6,371 nt of DNA from an uncultured Ruminococcus sp. (lineage in GTDB: Bacteria > Bacillota > Clostridia > Oscillospirales > Ruminococcaceae), in assembly GCA_946537565.1 (NCBI GenBank), contig CAMNFW010000126.1, positions 1 to 6,371 on the forward strand, given 5' to 3'. Below the pieces are notes generated by a model. It ran no database searches and was not told the DNA's origin. It worked only from the letters and a program-made list of their open reading frames with translations. The number at the start of each line of letters is the position of its first letter. Positions within the stretch are counted from its first letter, which is position 1. Both the position numbers and the translations under genes were made by a program. Shown here one piece after another: positions 1-6,185 of the stretch.

Positions 1-725
1 TGAACGGCGATAATTTTCCTGTAGCCTTTGTCATAGAGAGCGGAGACAGGAGTATTTTGCCCATGAGAGGAATAGCCGCCGTCGAAGAAAGTGCCGTCCA
101 CGCCCTTTATTTCAACACCGTCAGTGCCGCAGAAAAAACCTGGCAGAGCTGCGGAAGCGAGTATGATCTGTTTTTTCTGTTCAGCGTTATACTTAGGGTA
201 ATCACCGTTAAGGTGAAAGCATTCAGCGCTGCGGACGGGGATCCCAAGAGGCGAGCGTTTAGATTTCAGGCAGACAACGAAGATGTCACGATTAAGCTTG
301 TTCAGGTCTGTGTAGGTGTCGATAAGAGAAGCAAGCCGGTTCTGTGAGAAAGGAAGACCGCCGTACAGCAGCTCATATAAGGCAGGAGAAAGTGCTTTCA
401 GAGCGGCATTTGGCTGGTTCAGGTCAATGGTATCCAGCTGAGTTGAATCTGAGGAAGGACTTGTAAAGATATCAAGAATTTTAGTAAAGCGGTTTCCGTC
501 CAGGTGCATGAGGTCGGTTATTTTAAGTTTTAGCCAAACGTCCTCAGCCTTGCTGCCGAGGTTTTCAAGGAGAACAGCATTCAGCGCACCTACAGAAGTT
601 CCGGCAATAGCAGTTATACGCTCAGTAATACCAAACTGTTCAAGAGCCTTGTAAGCGCCGGTTTCGTAAGCACCCTTAGCACCGCCGCCGCTCAGAACAA
701 GACCTATACTATTGTTAGAAACCAC
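1..725 (-). CDS. Patatin-like phospholipase / acyl hydrolase (3' end cut by window edge)
   Basis: This is a predicted serine acyl hydrolase of the patatin family, which cleaves acyl esters of phospholipids or other lipids with a Ser-Asp dyad. Reading 241 codons without a stop shows all four family blocks. The oxyanion-hole loop GGGAKGAYE is at residues 13-21. The nucleophile elbow GTSVGALNA has Ser44. The block ASAALPGFF is at 190-198. The catalytic Asp215 lies in FFDGGYS. No signal peptide or membrane segment precedes the catalytic core, so as a separate protein it should be cytoplasmic. GTG at 725 is the only ATG/GTG/TTG codon between the preceding in-frame TAA and the oxyanion-hole motif, so the start is well constrained. 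Its ribosome binding site is poor (GAAGG, 13 bases upstream), which suggests translational coupling to the lipoprotein gene it abuts. The true C-terminus lies outside the window, and the substrate cannot be read from the sequence. Confidence 0.5.
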   Translation of the reverse strand, partial: MVSNNSIGLVLSGGGAKGAYETGAYKALEQFGITERITAIAGTSVGALNAVLLENLGSKAEDVWLKLKITDLMHLDGNRFTKILDIFTSPSSDSTQLDTIDLNQPNAALKALSPALYELLYGGLPFSQNRLASLIDTYTDLNKLNRDIFVVCLKSKRSPLGIPVRSAECFHLNGDYPKYNAEQKKQIILASAALPGFFCGTDGVEIKGVDGTFFDGGYSSHGQNTPVSALYDKGYRKIIAV

Positions 726-1628
726 TTATTCAGCAGAGCCTTCGGTGGAATCAGCAGCTGCATCCTTAGCAGGAGCGGCGGTTGTTTCCTCAGCAGGAGC
801 ATCAGCTGCTTCTTCATTTTCAGCAGCAGCGGACTCAGCATCGCCGTCAGCAAGGGGATTATACTGGAGTGGGATAGAGCTGCCGTTTTCGTCATAGAAA
901 ACGATATTGTCGATATAGAAGTTACCCTCATTAGCCATACCCCAGCGCATTACAAGGAAAGAGGCATTAGTCTGAGTATCAGACCAGATCTGACCGCCGG
1001 CAGCCAGCAGGAACTTGAAGGTGACATGAGTAGGACCGGACATCTCGAAATTATACTCACCGCCGCTGAATTCATCGAACTGATACCATTTATCGTCAGC
1101 CAGGTTAGTACCTCCGCCGCCGCCGATCCAGCCGGGAGCTTTAACATTATCGGCATCGTCAGTAGAGAGGTTAGCAGCGGTAGCATCAGCATAAACGTCC
1201 ATTTCGATAGAGCGGACGAGGGGGAGATTTTCAGTGCCGATAAGGGCAGCGGCATTGATCTCGACCTTCTGAACGAGACCGTCAGCACAGGAAGTACCGC
1301 TGTCGGTGAACTTAAGCATTTTATTGCCCATTACCTCTTCAACAGAAACTTCACCTACAGCAGCATCAGTTTCGCCGACTTTAGCGGAAGCGAAGTAGCA
1401 GTCGCCGTCATCGAAGGTAACGGTATTAGGGTCAGAAGCCTCAGCTGGCTTAGGAGGTTCAGGCTCAGTAGTTTCCTCCTCAGTAGCTTCAACTGTAGTA
1501 TCCTCAGCTTCGGTGGCAGTCTCAGTAGTAGTTTCAGGTTCAGAGGAAGAGGATTTATCACCGCAGCCGGTCATTACAGCAGCGACAGCCAGAGCAAGAG
1601 CACTGGCGATAAATTTTTTATAGCTCAT
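726..1628 (-). CDS. Exported lipoprotein with a carbohydrate-binding-like beta-sandwich domain
   Basis: This 300-aa protein is predicted to be lipid-anchored on the outer face of the membrane. It opens with a basic n-region (MSYKK), a hydrophobic core and a lipobox ending MTGC, giving lipid-modified Cys22. Residues about 24-66 are a Ser/Glu/Thr/Pro-rich linker. Residues about 68-250 form a beta-rich acidic domain with a TFDDGD opening, a five-glycine run at 169-173, and closing strands SFLVMRWG and NFYIDNIVFYD. The last pattern is typical of jelly-roll carbohydrate-binding modules, so glycan binding is an inference, not a family assignment. Residues about 262-300 are a second Ala/Glu-rich low-complexity tail with no anchor. 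An upstream in-frame ATG at 1682 would add 18 residues, but that extension is encoded by the terminator hairpin and lacks a ribosome binding site. The start at 1628 has a strong one. The stop touches the in-frame start of the patatin gene. It could also be a substrate-capture protein of another kind. Confidence 0.5.
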   Translation of the reverse strand: MSYKKFIASALALAVAAVMTGCGDKSSSSEPETTTETATEAEDTTVEATEEETTEPEPPKPAEASDPNTVTFDDGDCYFASAKVGETDAAVGEVSVEEVMGNKMLKFTDSGTSCADGLVQKVEINAAALIGTENLPLVRSIEMDVYADATAANLSTDDADNVKAPGWIGGGGGTNLADDKWYQFDEFSGGEYNFEMSGPTHVTFKFLLAAGGQIWSDTQTNASFLVMRWGMANEGNFYIDNIVFYDENGSSIPLQYNPLADGDAESAAAENEEAADAPAEETTAAPAKDAAADSTEGSAE

Positions 1629-1635
1629 AGTTTTA

Positions 1636-1643
1636 CTCCTTTT
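1636..1643 (-). promoter_or_regulatory. Ribosome binding site that fixes the lipoprotein start
   Basis: The minus strand reads AAAAGGAG, with GGAG seven bases ahead of the ATG at 1628. It sits between the terminator's T-tract and the coding region. It supports the 300-aa start at 1628 over the longer 318-aa reading from 1682. Confidence 0.5.
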
Positions 1644-1652
1644 AGTTATTAC

Positions 1653-1680
1653 AAAAAAGCCCCCTGAAAAGACAGAGGGC
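1653..1680 (-). terminator. Rho-independent terminator after the secreted surface protein gene
   Basis: On the minus strand GCCCTCTG (1680-1673) and CAGGGGGC (1666-1659) form an eight-pair stem with one G-U pair and a six-base loop. Six T residues follow at 1658-1653. This is a textbook intrinsic terminator for the gene ending at 1716. It lies only 24 bases before the lipoprotein start codon, so any transcript of the lipoprotein that begins upstream must pass through it. It may therefore set the expression ratio between the two genes. Confidence 0.5.
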
Positions 1681-1715
1681 ATATTTTTGTGTTAAGTACT
1701 ATGTAGTCCTCGGAC

Positions 1716-2552
1716 TTAGTTCTTCTTTCTTGAAACGAATGCAGCAGCGCCAGCAGCAGCGATAACTGTGAATACAACGCCTACACCAGCATCACCAGTG
1801 CTTGCGGAAGCCTCAGAACCAACAGCAGGCTTAGCTGTAGTAGCAGCAGGCTTAGCTGTAGTAGCGGCAGCCTTAGTAGTAGCAGCAGCCTTATCATCAG
1901 CCTTAGTTGTAGTAGCAGCAGCGGCAGTAGTAGTAGCTGTAGAATTGTTATCAGCAGCAGTAGTTGTAGGAGCCTCAGTAGAATCACCGGCACCGTCATC
2001 AGTCTTGATAGAATTGATTGTGAAATTTATGCCGTGATATGTCTCATCAGTACCCTCAAAGCCATACATATTGATGTTAGACTGAAGAATGAGGCAGTCG
2101 ATAGTATCAGAACCCTCATTGAGGTTCCATGTAACGCTGTAGTCGCCGTCACCGGTAATTGCAACGTGATCGCAGGGGCAGGTGTCATCAGCCTTGTTCC
2201 AAGAACCGTTAGTTCCAACAGAACCAGCGAGATATACGAAGAAAGCATCTGTAGCATTGCCTGCTTCGTCATAGTTTGTGCTCTTGTCGCCGATACCGCT
2301 TACAGTAAAGTCAACAGTTATGTACTTGTTAACAGGGTTAGCGCTGTCAATATCAGTAACATTGTTGCCCCATGTGTTGTAGATGTTCTTTCTTACAGAA
2401 ATACCGTCATTATCCTTACCCATAGAAGCAATACCGCCGTCGGTGTAAGCGATAGTCTTTTCAGCAGCATTTGCAGAGAGGCTCATAACAGCCATTGAAG
2501 AAACGGAAACTACAGTAGCAGCCATAGCTGCAAGAATCTTGTTCATCTTCAT
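1716..2552 (-). CDS. Secreted surface protein with beta-rich domain, Thr/Ala linker and candidate wall-anchor tail
   Basis: This 278-aa protein of unknown function is predicted to be exported and held at the cell surface. A signal peptide spans residues 1 to about 29, with a likely cut after SANA. Residues about 31-184 form an acidic beta-rich domain containing TCPC (Cys125, Cys127) and a late strand INFTINSIKTD. They are plausibly a carbohydrate-binding-like sandwich, but I cannot name the family. Residues about 190-248 are a Thr/Ala/Lys/Pro-rich linker with a seven-residue tandem repeat, as found in wall-spanning or glycosylated stalks. The tail has STGD (251-254), a hydrophobic stretch and RKKN, which matches the layout of a sortase signal but not the usual LPXTG. 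The start at 2552 has AAGGAG eight bases upstream. A second ATG six bases later is possible but is spaced less well. The gene has candidate promoters of its own and is closed by the terminator at 1653-1680. It is probably a well expressed monocistronic unit with some readthrough. Confidence 0.5.
   Translation of the reverse strand: MKMNKILAAMAATVVSVSSMAVMSLSANAAEKTIAYTDGGIASMGKDNDGISVRKNIYNTWGNNVTDIDSANPVNKYITVDFTVSGIGDKSTNYDEAGNATDAFFVYLAGSVGTNGSWNKADDTCPCDHVAITGDGDYSVTWNLNEGSDTIDCLILQSNINMYGFEGTDETYHGINFTINSIKTDDGAGDSTEAPTTTAADNNSTATTTAAAATTTKADDKAAATTKAAATTAKPAATTAKPAVGSEASASTGDAGVGVVFTVIAAAGAAAFVSRKKN
1823..1864 (-). repeat. 21-base perfect tandem repeat in the linker of the surface protein
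   Basis: Two identical 21-base units (1823-1843 and 1844-1864) encode the repeated TTAKPAA stretch at about residues 231-243. The identity at every base, including third codon positions, suggests recent duplication. It also marks a site where linker length can change by slippage. The surrounding codons to about 1980 are also Thr/Ala-rich but less regular. Confidence 0.5.
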
Positions 2553-2560
2553 AATAAAAA

Positions 2561-2566
2561 CTCCTT
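2561..2566 (-). promoter_or_regulatory. Ribosome binding site of the secreted surface protein
   Basis: The minus strand reads AAGGAG, with eight bases between GGAG and the ATG at 2552. The distance to the alternative ATG at 2546 is 14 bases, so the first ATG is preferred. The site begins eight bases after the foot of the 5'-UTR hairpin. Confidence 0.5.
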
Positions 2567-2574
2567 ACTTAAAA

Positions 2575-2610
2575 TGTGCGTATACACGATAAATCGGAGA
2601 GAGACGCACA
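2575..2610 (-). promoter_or_regulatory. 5'-UTR hairpin ahead of the surface protein gene
   Basis: Inverted arms TGTGCGT (2575-2581) and ACGCACA (2604-2610) can form a seven-pair stem. Inside its loop a smaller palindrome, CGAT-TT-ATCG on the minus strand (2596-2587), can fold too. The element lies between the candidate promoters and the ribosome binding site, which it leaves exposed. If transcription starts near 2608 the stem would be at the extreme 5' end of the mRNA, an arrangement that often stabilises transcripts. An operator bound by a regulator is an equally possible reading. Confidence 0.5.
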
Positions 2611-2614
2611 ATAT

Positions 2615-2644
2615 TTTATAAAATTATTGTAACATAAAAGTAAA
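2615..2644 (-). promoter_or_regulatory. Second candidate sigma-A promoter for the surface protein
   Basis: On the minus strand a -35 TTTACT (2644-2639) and a -10 TATAAA (2620-2615) are separated by 18 bases. Transcription would start near 2608, at the foot of the 5'-UTR hairpin. The matches to TTGACA and TATAAT are partial, and the region is AT-rich, so chance matches are likely. It overlaps the other candidate promoter. Confidence 0.5.
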
Positions 2645-2654
2645 CCAAAGTAAA
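2626..2654 (-). promoter_or_regulatory. Candidate sigma-A promoter for the surface protein
   Basis: On the minus strand a -35 TTTACT (2654-2649) and a -10 TACAAT (2631-2626) have the preferred 17-base spacing. The -10 differs from TATAAT at one position and the -35 from TTGACA at two. It lies just after the mfd stop codon and points toward the surface protein gene, so that gene need not depend on mfd transcription. Confidence 0.5.
2637..2654 (-). repeat. Direct repeat TTTACTTT with 10-base period in the promoter region
   Basis: Two copies of TTTACTTT on the minus strand (2654-2647 and 2644-2637) are separated by GG, giving a period of 10 bases, one turn of the helix. Each copy contains one of the two candidate -35 hexamers. 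This could be a side effect of a duplicated promoter element or a binding site for a regulator acting on one face of the DNA. Confidence 0.5.
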
Positions 2655-2695
2655 TTGGCAGTTTGCACAATCCTGTTGGAAAAATTTATGGAAAA

Positions 2696-5600
2696 TCACA
2701 CGTTTGCGTCAGTTTTTCTGTATGTACTGCTTATTATCTCCACAACATCACGCATCATATCGAAGGGACGAATTCTGGGAAGGATCTTCACAGATACATA
2801 GGATTTACCGGAGCCGTTGAAGGTGATCTTGCCTTTATATTTAATAGAAAGAGCAGTTATCTGTTCGATGTTAAGGTACTGGGTATAGAAATACATAGAG
2901 CCGTTTTTCTGGGAAATTTCGGTGATACCGCAGTGAGCAGCCTTGTTTCGGAGAAGAGATACCTCGATAAGACCGAGGACAGCATCAGGCGGGTCGCCGT
3001 AGCGGTCGATAAGCTCATCGGTGAGATCGAATTTATCCTGATCTTCGGTAACGCCCATGATTTTTTTATAGATATCGAGCCGCTGGGTAAGGCTGCTGAT
3101 ATATTCCTCCGGGATATGGGCATTGATCTGTATATCAACGACACATTCTGGTACTTTTTCAGGTTTTTCGCCTTTTTCCTCAGCAATAGCCTCACTGAGC
3201 AGCTGTAGGTACATATCATATCCCACAGCCTCCATATGACCGTGCTGACTTCCGCCGAGAATACTTCCTGCGCCTCTTATTTCGAGGTCACGCAGAGCGA
3301 TGCGGAAGCCGCTGCCGAACTGGGTGAACTCACGCATAGCTTCAAGTCTTTTTGAGGCGATCTCAGTGAGGACCTTGTCACGTTTATAGGTAAAATAAGC
3401 ATAGCCACGGCGGCTGGAGCGTCCGACACGTCCACGGAGCTGATAAAGCTGAGAAAGTCCGAAACGGTCAGAATCCTCGATAATAAGGGTATTGACATTT
3501 GGAACATCTACACCTGTTTCTATAATAGTAGTGCAGATAAGAATATCAATTTCATGGTTGACCAGCTGTTCCCAGATATCTGACATTTCCTCTTCACTCA
3601 TCTGACCGTGAGCGAAGGCTATCCTTGCGTCCGGGAGAAGCTCCTGCAAACGAGCTGCACAGGCTTGTATTGTATCTATCCGGTTATGGATATAGTAGAC
3701 CTGACCGCCCCGGCGCAGTTCCCGGACAATAGCCTGCACTATGGTACCGATGTTATACTCAATGACATAGGTCTGAACGGGCCGTCTGTCCTGAGGAGGT
3801 TCTTCGAGAACAGACATATCACGGATTCCGCTCATAGCCATATTGAGTGTTCTTGGGATAGGTGTAGCGGAGAGCATGAGGATATCGACACCGGTGAAAT
3901 TCTCCTTGAATTTTTCCTTATGGGCGACACCGAAGCGCTGTTCCTCATCGATTATAGCGAGGCCGAGATCCTTGAAGACGACGCTTTTCTGGATAATTTT
4001 GTGGGTACCGATAAGCAGGTCGATGCGGCCCTGTTTCAGTTTTTTGATAATTTCAGCCTGTTGTTTCGGACTGCGGAAACGGGACAGCAGCTCAACGTTT
4101 ACCGGAAACTGCTCAAAACGGCGCAGAGCGGTCTGATAATGCTGATAAGCGAGAACAGTAGTAGGAGCAAGGATAGCGCACTGTTTTCCGGCAAGAATAC
4201 ATTTCATAGCAGCACGGAGGGCGACCTCAGTTTTTCCGAAGCCGACATCACCGCACAGCAGTCTTTCCATAGGGCGGCTGCGTTCCATATCAGCCTTGAT
4301 CTCTTCAATAGCCTGAAGCTGATCATCGGTTTCGATATAAGGGAAACGCTCCTCGAAGTCATGCTGTATCTCATCGTCGGGATAAAAAGCGAAGCCTTTG
4401 CTTTTTTCACGTTTTGCATAGAGAGCGATAAGCTCGTGAGCCATATCTTTAACAGCCCGTTTTACGTTATTTCTTGTGCGCTGCCAGTCATTGGAGGAGA
4501 GTTTATTGAGCTTGACACCGGAATCATCTCTTGGACCGATGTATTTAGAAACCATATCCAGCTGAGTTACGGGGATATAAAGCTTATCTGTACCGGCATA
4601 CTGAATGGTGATATAATCCTTTGTAACGTCATCCAGTTCGAGCTTGCGGATACCGATAAATCTGCCGATACCGTGGCTGCTGTGAACGACGAGATCGCCC
4701 TCATGAAGGTCAGCGAGACTGCGTATTTCCTCGGCTTTATTTTTGCGGCGGTGTTTTTTTCTGCGGACAGAATCCATAGACTGACCCTGAGTGATAAGAA
4801 CGGTATTTATTTCCGGGTATTCAAAGCCGCCTGAGAAGCTGCCTGTCATAAGAGAAACTCTGCCGGGAACAGGAGAAGTATTATCCGAAGCGATATCGCA
4901 GGGCAGACCGTTGTCTTCCAGGTCTTGTTTAATAATAGGAAGGGTTTTTTCACTTCCGGCGCAAAGCAGCATACGATAGCCTCTGCGTTTATACTCAGAG
5001 AGATCTTCTACCAGCTGTTTCATTTCGCCGCTCCAGCCGGCATTCTGCAAAGCATCGAAGCTAACGAGCTGACGGAAGTCGATACGTTCACCGCCCTGCA
5101 AGAAGTTACTCATATACAGGCAGTTATGTTTTGAGGCGGCAGACTGTATTTCGGCAAGCTCCAGCATATGACCGTCCAGACCCTTGCAGAGCTGACCGTC
5201 TTCGAGGAGAATTTTAACGTCCTCGCTGTAACGTGACCAGATACCGCCGGCAGCTTCCATAACGCTGGAATAATCGCTGAACAGGACGGTGCCGTTAATG
5301 TAATCGAAAACAGTGGCAGGCTCGCCGTAGACAAGGGGGTAATATTTCTGGCTGTGGGCGATTATTTCGCCGGCACGGAGTCTGCGGACATCAGCGCCGA
5401 GGTGTTCACGGATAAGGGGGGCACGTTTGCCACGGACATTTTTCAGCATAGTCTCGATCTTGTCAGCCAGCTCAGCGCAGTCAAAAAGGATCTCGCTGGC
5501 AGGGGAGACAGTAACGCTTTCGAGCTGTTCAAAGGAACGGCGCTGAGAATCTGTATCAAATTCAGAGATAGTGTCGATCTCCTCGCCCCACAGCTCGATA

Positions 5601-6172
5601 CGAACGGGTTTAGAGCGCTGGACGGGGAAAATATCGAGGATAGAGCCTCTGACAGAAAACTGTGAAGCGCCTTCGACCTTTTCACAGCGCTGATAACCGC
5701 TTATTGAAAGCACACGGCTTATTTCTTTAAGATCAATTTCCTGTCCTTTTTTAAGTTCAAGGCTTGCAGCGATGAGTACGCCCACAGGTATAACAGGCTG
5801 CATTACAGCTTCGATACTTGCACAAATTACCTGACACTGATCAGCAGCAGCTCTTGCCAGAGCGGAGATACGCATATATTCATACTCACGGTTAGCGCTG
5901 TCCACAGGAGTGAAGACCAGTTCTTTTGAAGGAAAAAGCACCGCAGTATCATCACCGGACATCATGTTGATATCATCGCACAGCTTTTTAGCCTCAGCCT
6001 CCGAGCCGGTTATCACCAGGTCAATACCGCTGCCGGAGAGGGCATAGATAAGCTGAGCCCTGTGTATATGGGAAAGACCCGTCACGGAGACGGGCGAGAT
6101 GTTTTTTTTAAGAGCCTGACAGATAGTTTTATATCCGGAAAGCTCCATGAAAATATCCTTGAAAAGCTTCAT
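2696..6172 (-). CDS. mfd: Transcription-repair coupling factor Mfd
   Basis: Mfd is a DNA translocase that pushes or removes RNA polymerase stalled at lesions and recruits UvrA for nucleotide excision repair. At 1158 residues it has the family's usual full length. Residues 1 to about 340 form the UvrB-like module that contacts UvrA, with the stretch VRGSILDIFPV at 174-184. A basic hinge (RRKKHRRKNK) at 470-479 leads into the RNA-polymerase interaction domain, about 484-560 (HGIGRFIGI at 500-508). Walker A is GDVGFGKTE at 641-649. The Walker B/DEAD-box-like motif is DEEQ at 742-745, and motif III is SATPIPR at 768-774. Motif VI QLRGRVGRS is at 911-919. The translocation motif region (RDLEIRGAGS to the HGHMEAVG segment) is at 961-984, and the autoinhibitory C-terminal domain starts near 1010. 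No key motif is missing. The start at 6172 has GAGG six bases upstream. An ATG at 6148 (MELSGYK) also has an AAGGA, so a form eight residues shorter cannot be excluded. The gene follows pth by 13 bases. Confidence 0.5.
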   Translation of the reverse strand: MKLFKDIFMELSGYKTICQALKKNISPVSVTGLSHIHRAQLIYALSGSGIDLVITGSEAEAKKLCDDINMMSGDDTAVLFPSKELVFTPVDSANREYEYMRISALARAAADQCQVICASIEAVMQPVIPVGVLIAASLELKKGQEIDLKEISRVLSISGYQRCEKVEGASQFSVRGSILDIFPVQRSKPVRIELWGEEIDTISEFDTDSQRRSFEQLESVTVSPASEILFDCAELADKIETMLKNVRGKRAPLIREHLGADVRRLRAGEIIAHSQKYYPLVYGEPATVFDYINGTVLFSDYSSVMEAAGGIWSRYSEDVKILLEDGQLCKGLDGHMLELAEIQSAASKHNCLYMSNFLQGGERIDFRQLVSFDALQNAGWSGEMKQLVEDLSEYKRRGYRMLLCAGSEKTLPIIKQDLEDNGLPCDIASDNTSPVPGRVSLMTGSFSGGFEYPEINTVLITQGQSMDSVRRKKHRRKNKAEEIRSLADLHEGDLVVHSSHGIGRFIGIRKLELDDVTKDYITIQYAGTDKLYIPVTQLDMVSKYIGPRDDSGVKLNKLSSNDWQRTRNNVKRAVKDMAHELIALYAKREKSKGFAFYPDDEIQHDFEERFPYIETDDQLQAIEEIKADMERSRPMERLLCGDVGFGKTEVALRAAMKCILAGKQCAILAPTTVLAYQHYQTALRRFEQFPVNVELLSRFRSPKQQAEIIKKLKQGRIDLLIGTHKIIQKSVVFKDLGLAIIDEEQRFGVAHKEKFKENFTGVDILMLSATPIPRTLNMAMSGIRDMSVLEEPPQDRRPVQTYVIEYNIGTIVQAIVRELRRGGQVYYIHNRIDTIQACAARLQELLPDARIAFAHGQMSEEEMSDIWEQLVNHEIDILICTTIIETGVDVPNVNTLIIEDSDRFGLSQLYQLRGRVGRSSRRGYAYFTYKRDKVLTEIASKRLEAMREFTQFGSGFRIALRDLEIRGAGSILGGSQHGHMEAVGYDMYLQLLSEAIAEEKGEKPEKVPECVVDIQINAHIPEEYISSLTQRLDIYKKIMGVTEDQDKFDLTDELIDRYGDPPDAVLGLIEVSLLRNKAAHCGITEISQKNGSMYFYTQYLNIEQITALSIKYKGKITFNGSGKSYVSVKILPRIRPFDMMRDVVEIISSTYRKTDANV

Positions 6173-6178
6173 GATCTA

Positions 6179-6182
6179 CCTC
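6179..6182 (-). promoter_or_regulatory. Ribosome binding site of mfd
   Basis: GAGG on the minus strand lies six bases before the ATG at 6172, within the 13-base gap after pth. It supports the longer Mfd reading. A competing TCCTT complement (6156-6160) serves the internal ATG at 6148. Confidence 0.5.
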
Positions 6183-6185
6183 TTC

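Noticed and set aside
57..347. Plus-strand open frame of 96 codons at the left edge
   Set aside because: It lies opposite the patatin core that carries the DGG and ASAALPG motifs, and its own translation has no recognisable feature.
1026..1667. Plus-strand open frame of 213 codons opposite the lipoprotein gene
   Set aside because: The translation is Ser/Phe-rich, as expected for the complement of an Ala/Glu/Asp-rich gene. It crosses the lipoprotein's signal peptide and its ribosome binding site, and shows no motif.
1629..1682. N-terminal extension of the lipoprotein starting at ATG 1682
   Set aside because: The extra 18 residues are encoded by the terminator stem and the ribosome binding site. 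The signal peptide with basic start and lipobox begins properly at 1628.
1705..1716. Small inverted repeat AGTCC-TC-GGACT overlapping the stop of the surface protein
   Set aside because: The loop is only two bases, or four with a four-pair stem. It is too weak to be an element on its own next to the strong terminator.
2654..2671. Possible terminator for mfd: on the minus strand ATTG-T-GCA and TGCCAAT pair around AAC
   Set aside because: The stem is seven pairs with a bulge and mostly A-T, and the following TTTACTTTGG is not a proper T-tract. It also overlaps the candidate -35 region. No convincing mfd terminator is visible, so readthrough toward the surface protein gene is possible.
3608..4834. 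Open reading frame of 408 codons on the plus strand, antisense to mfd
   Set aside because: It lies wholly inside mfd, which has every expected motif. The antisense translation shows no recognisable domain and no ribosome binding site I trust. It is a by-product of mfd codon use.
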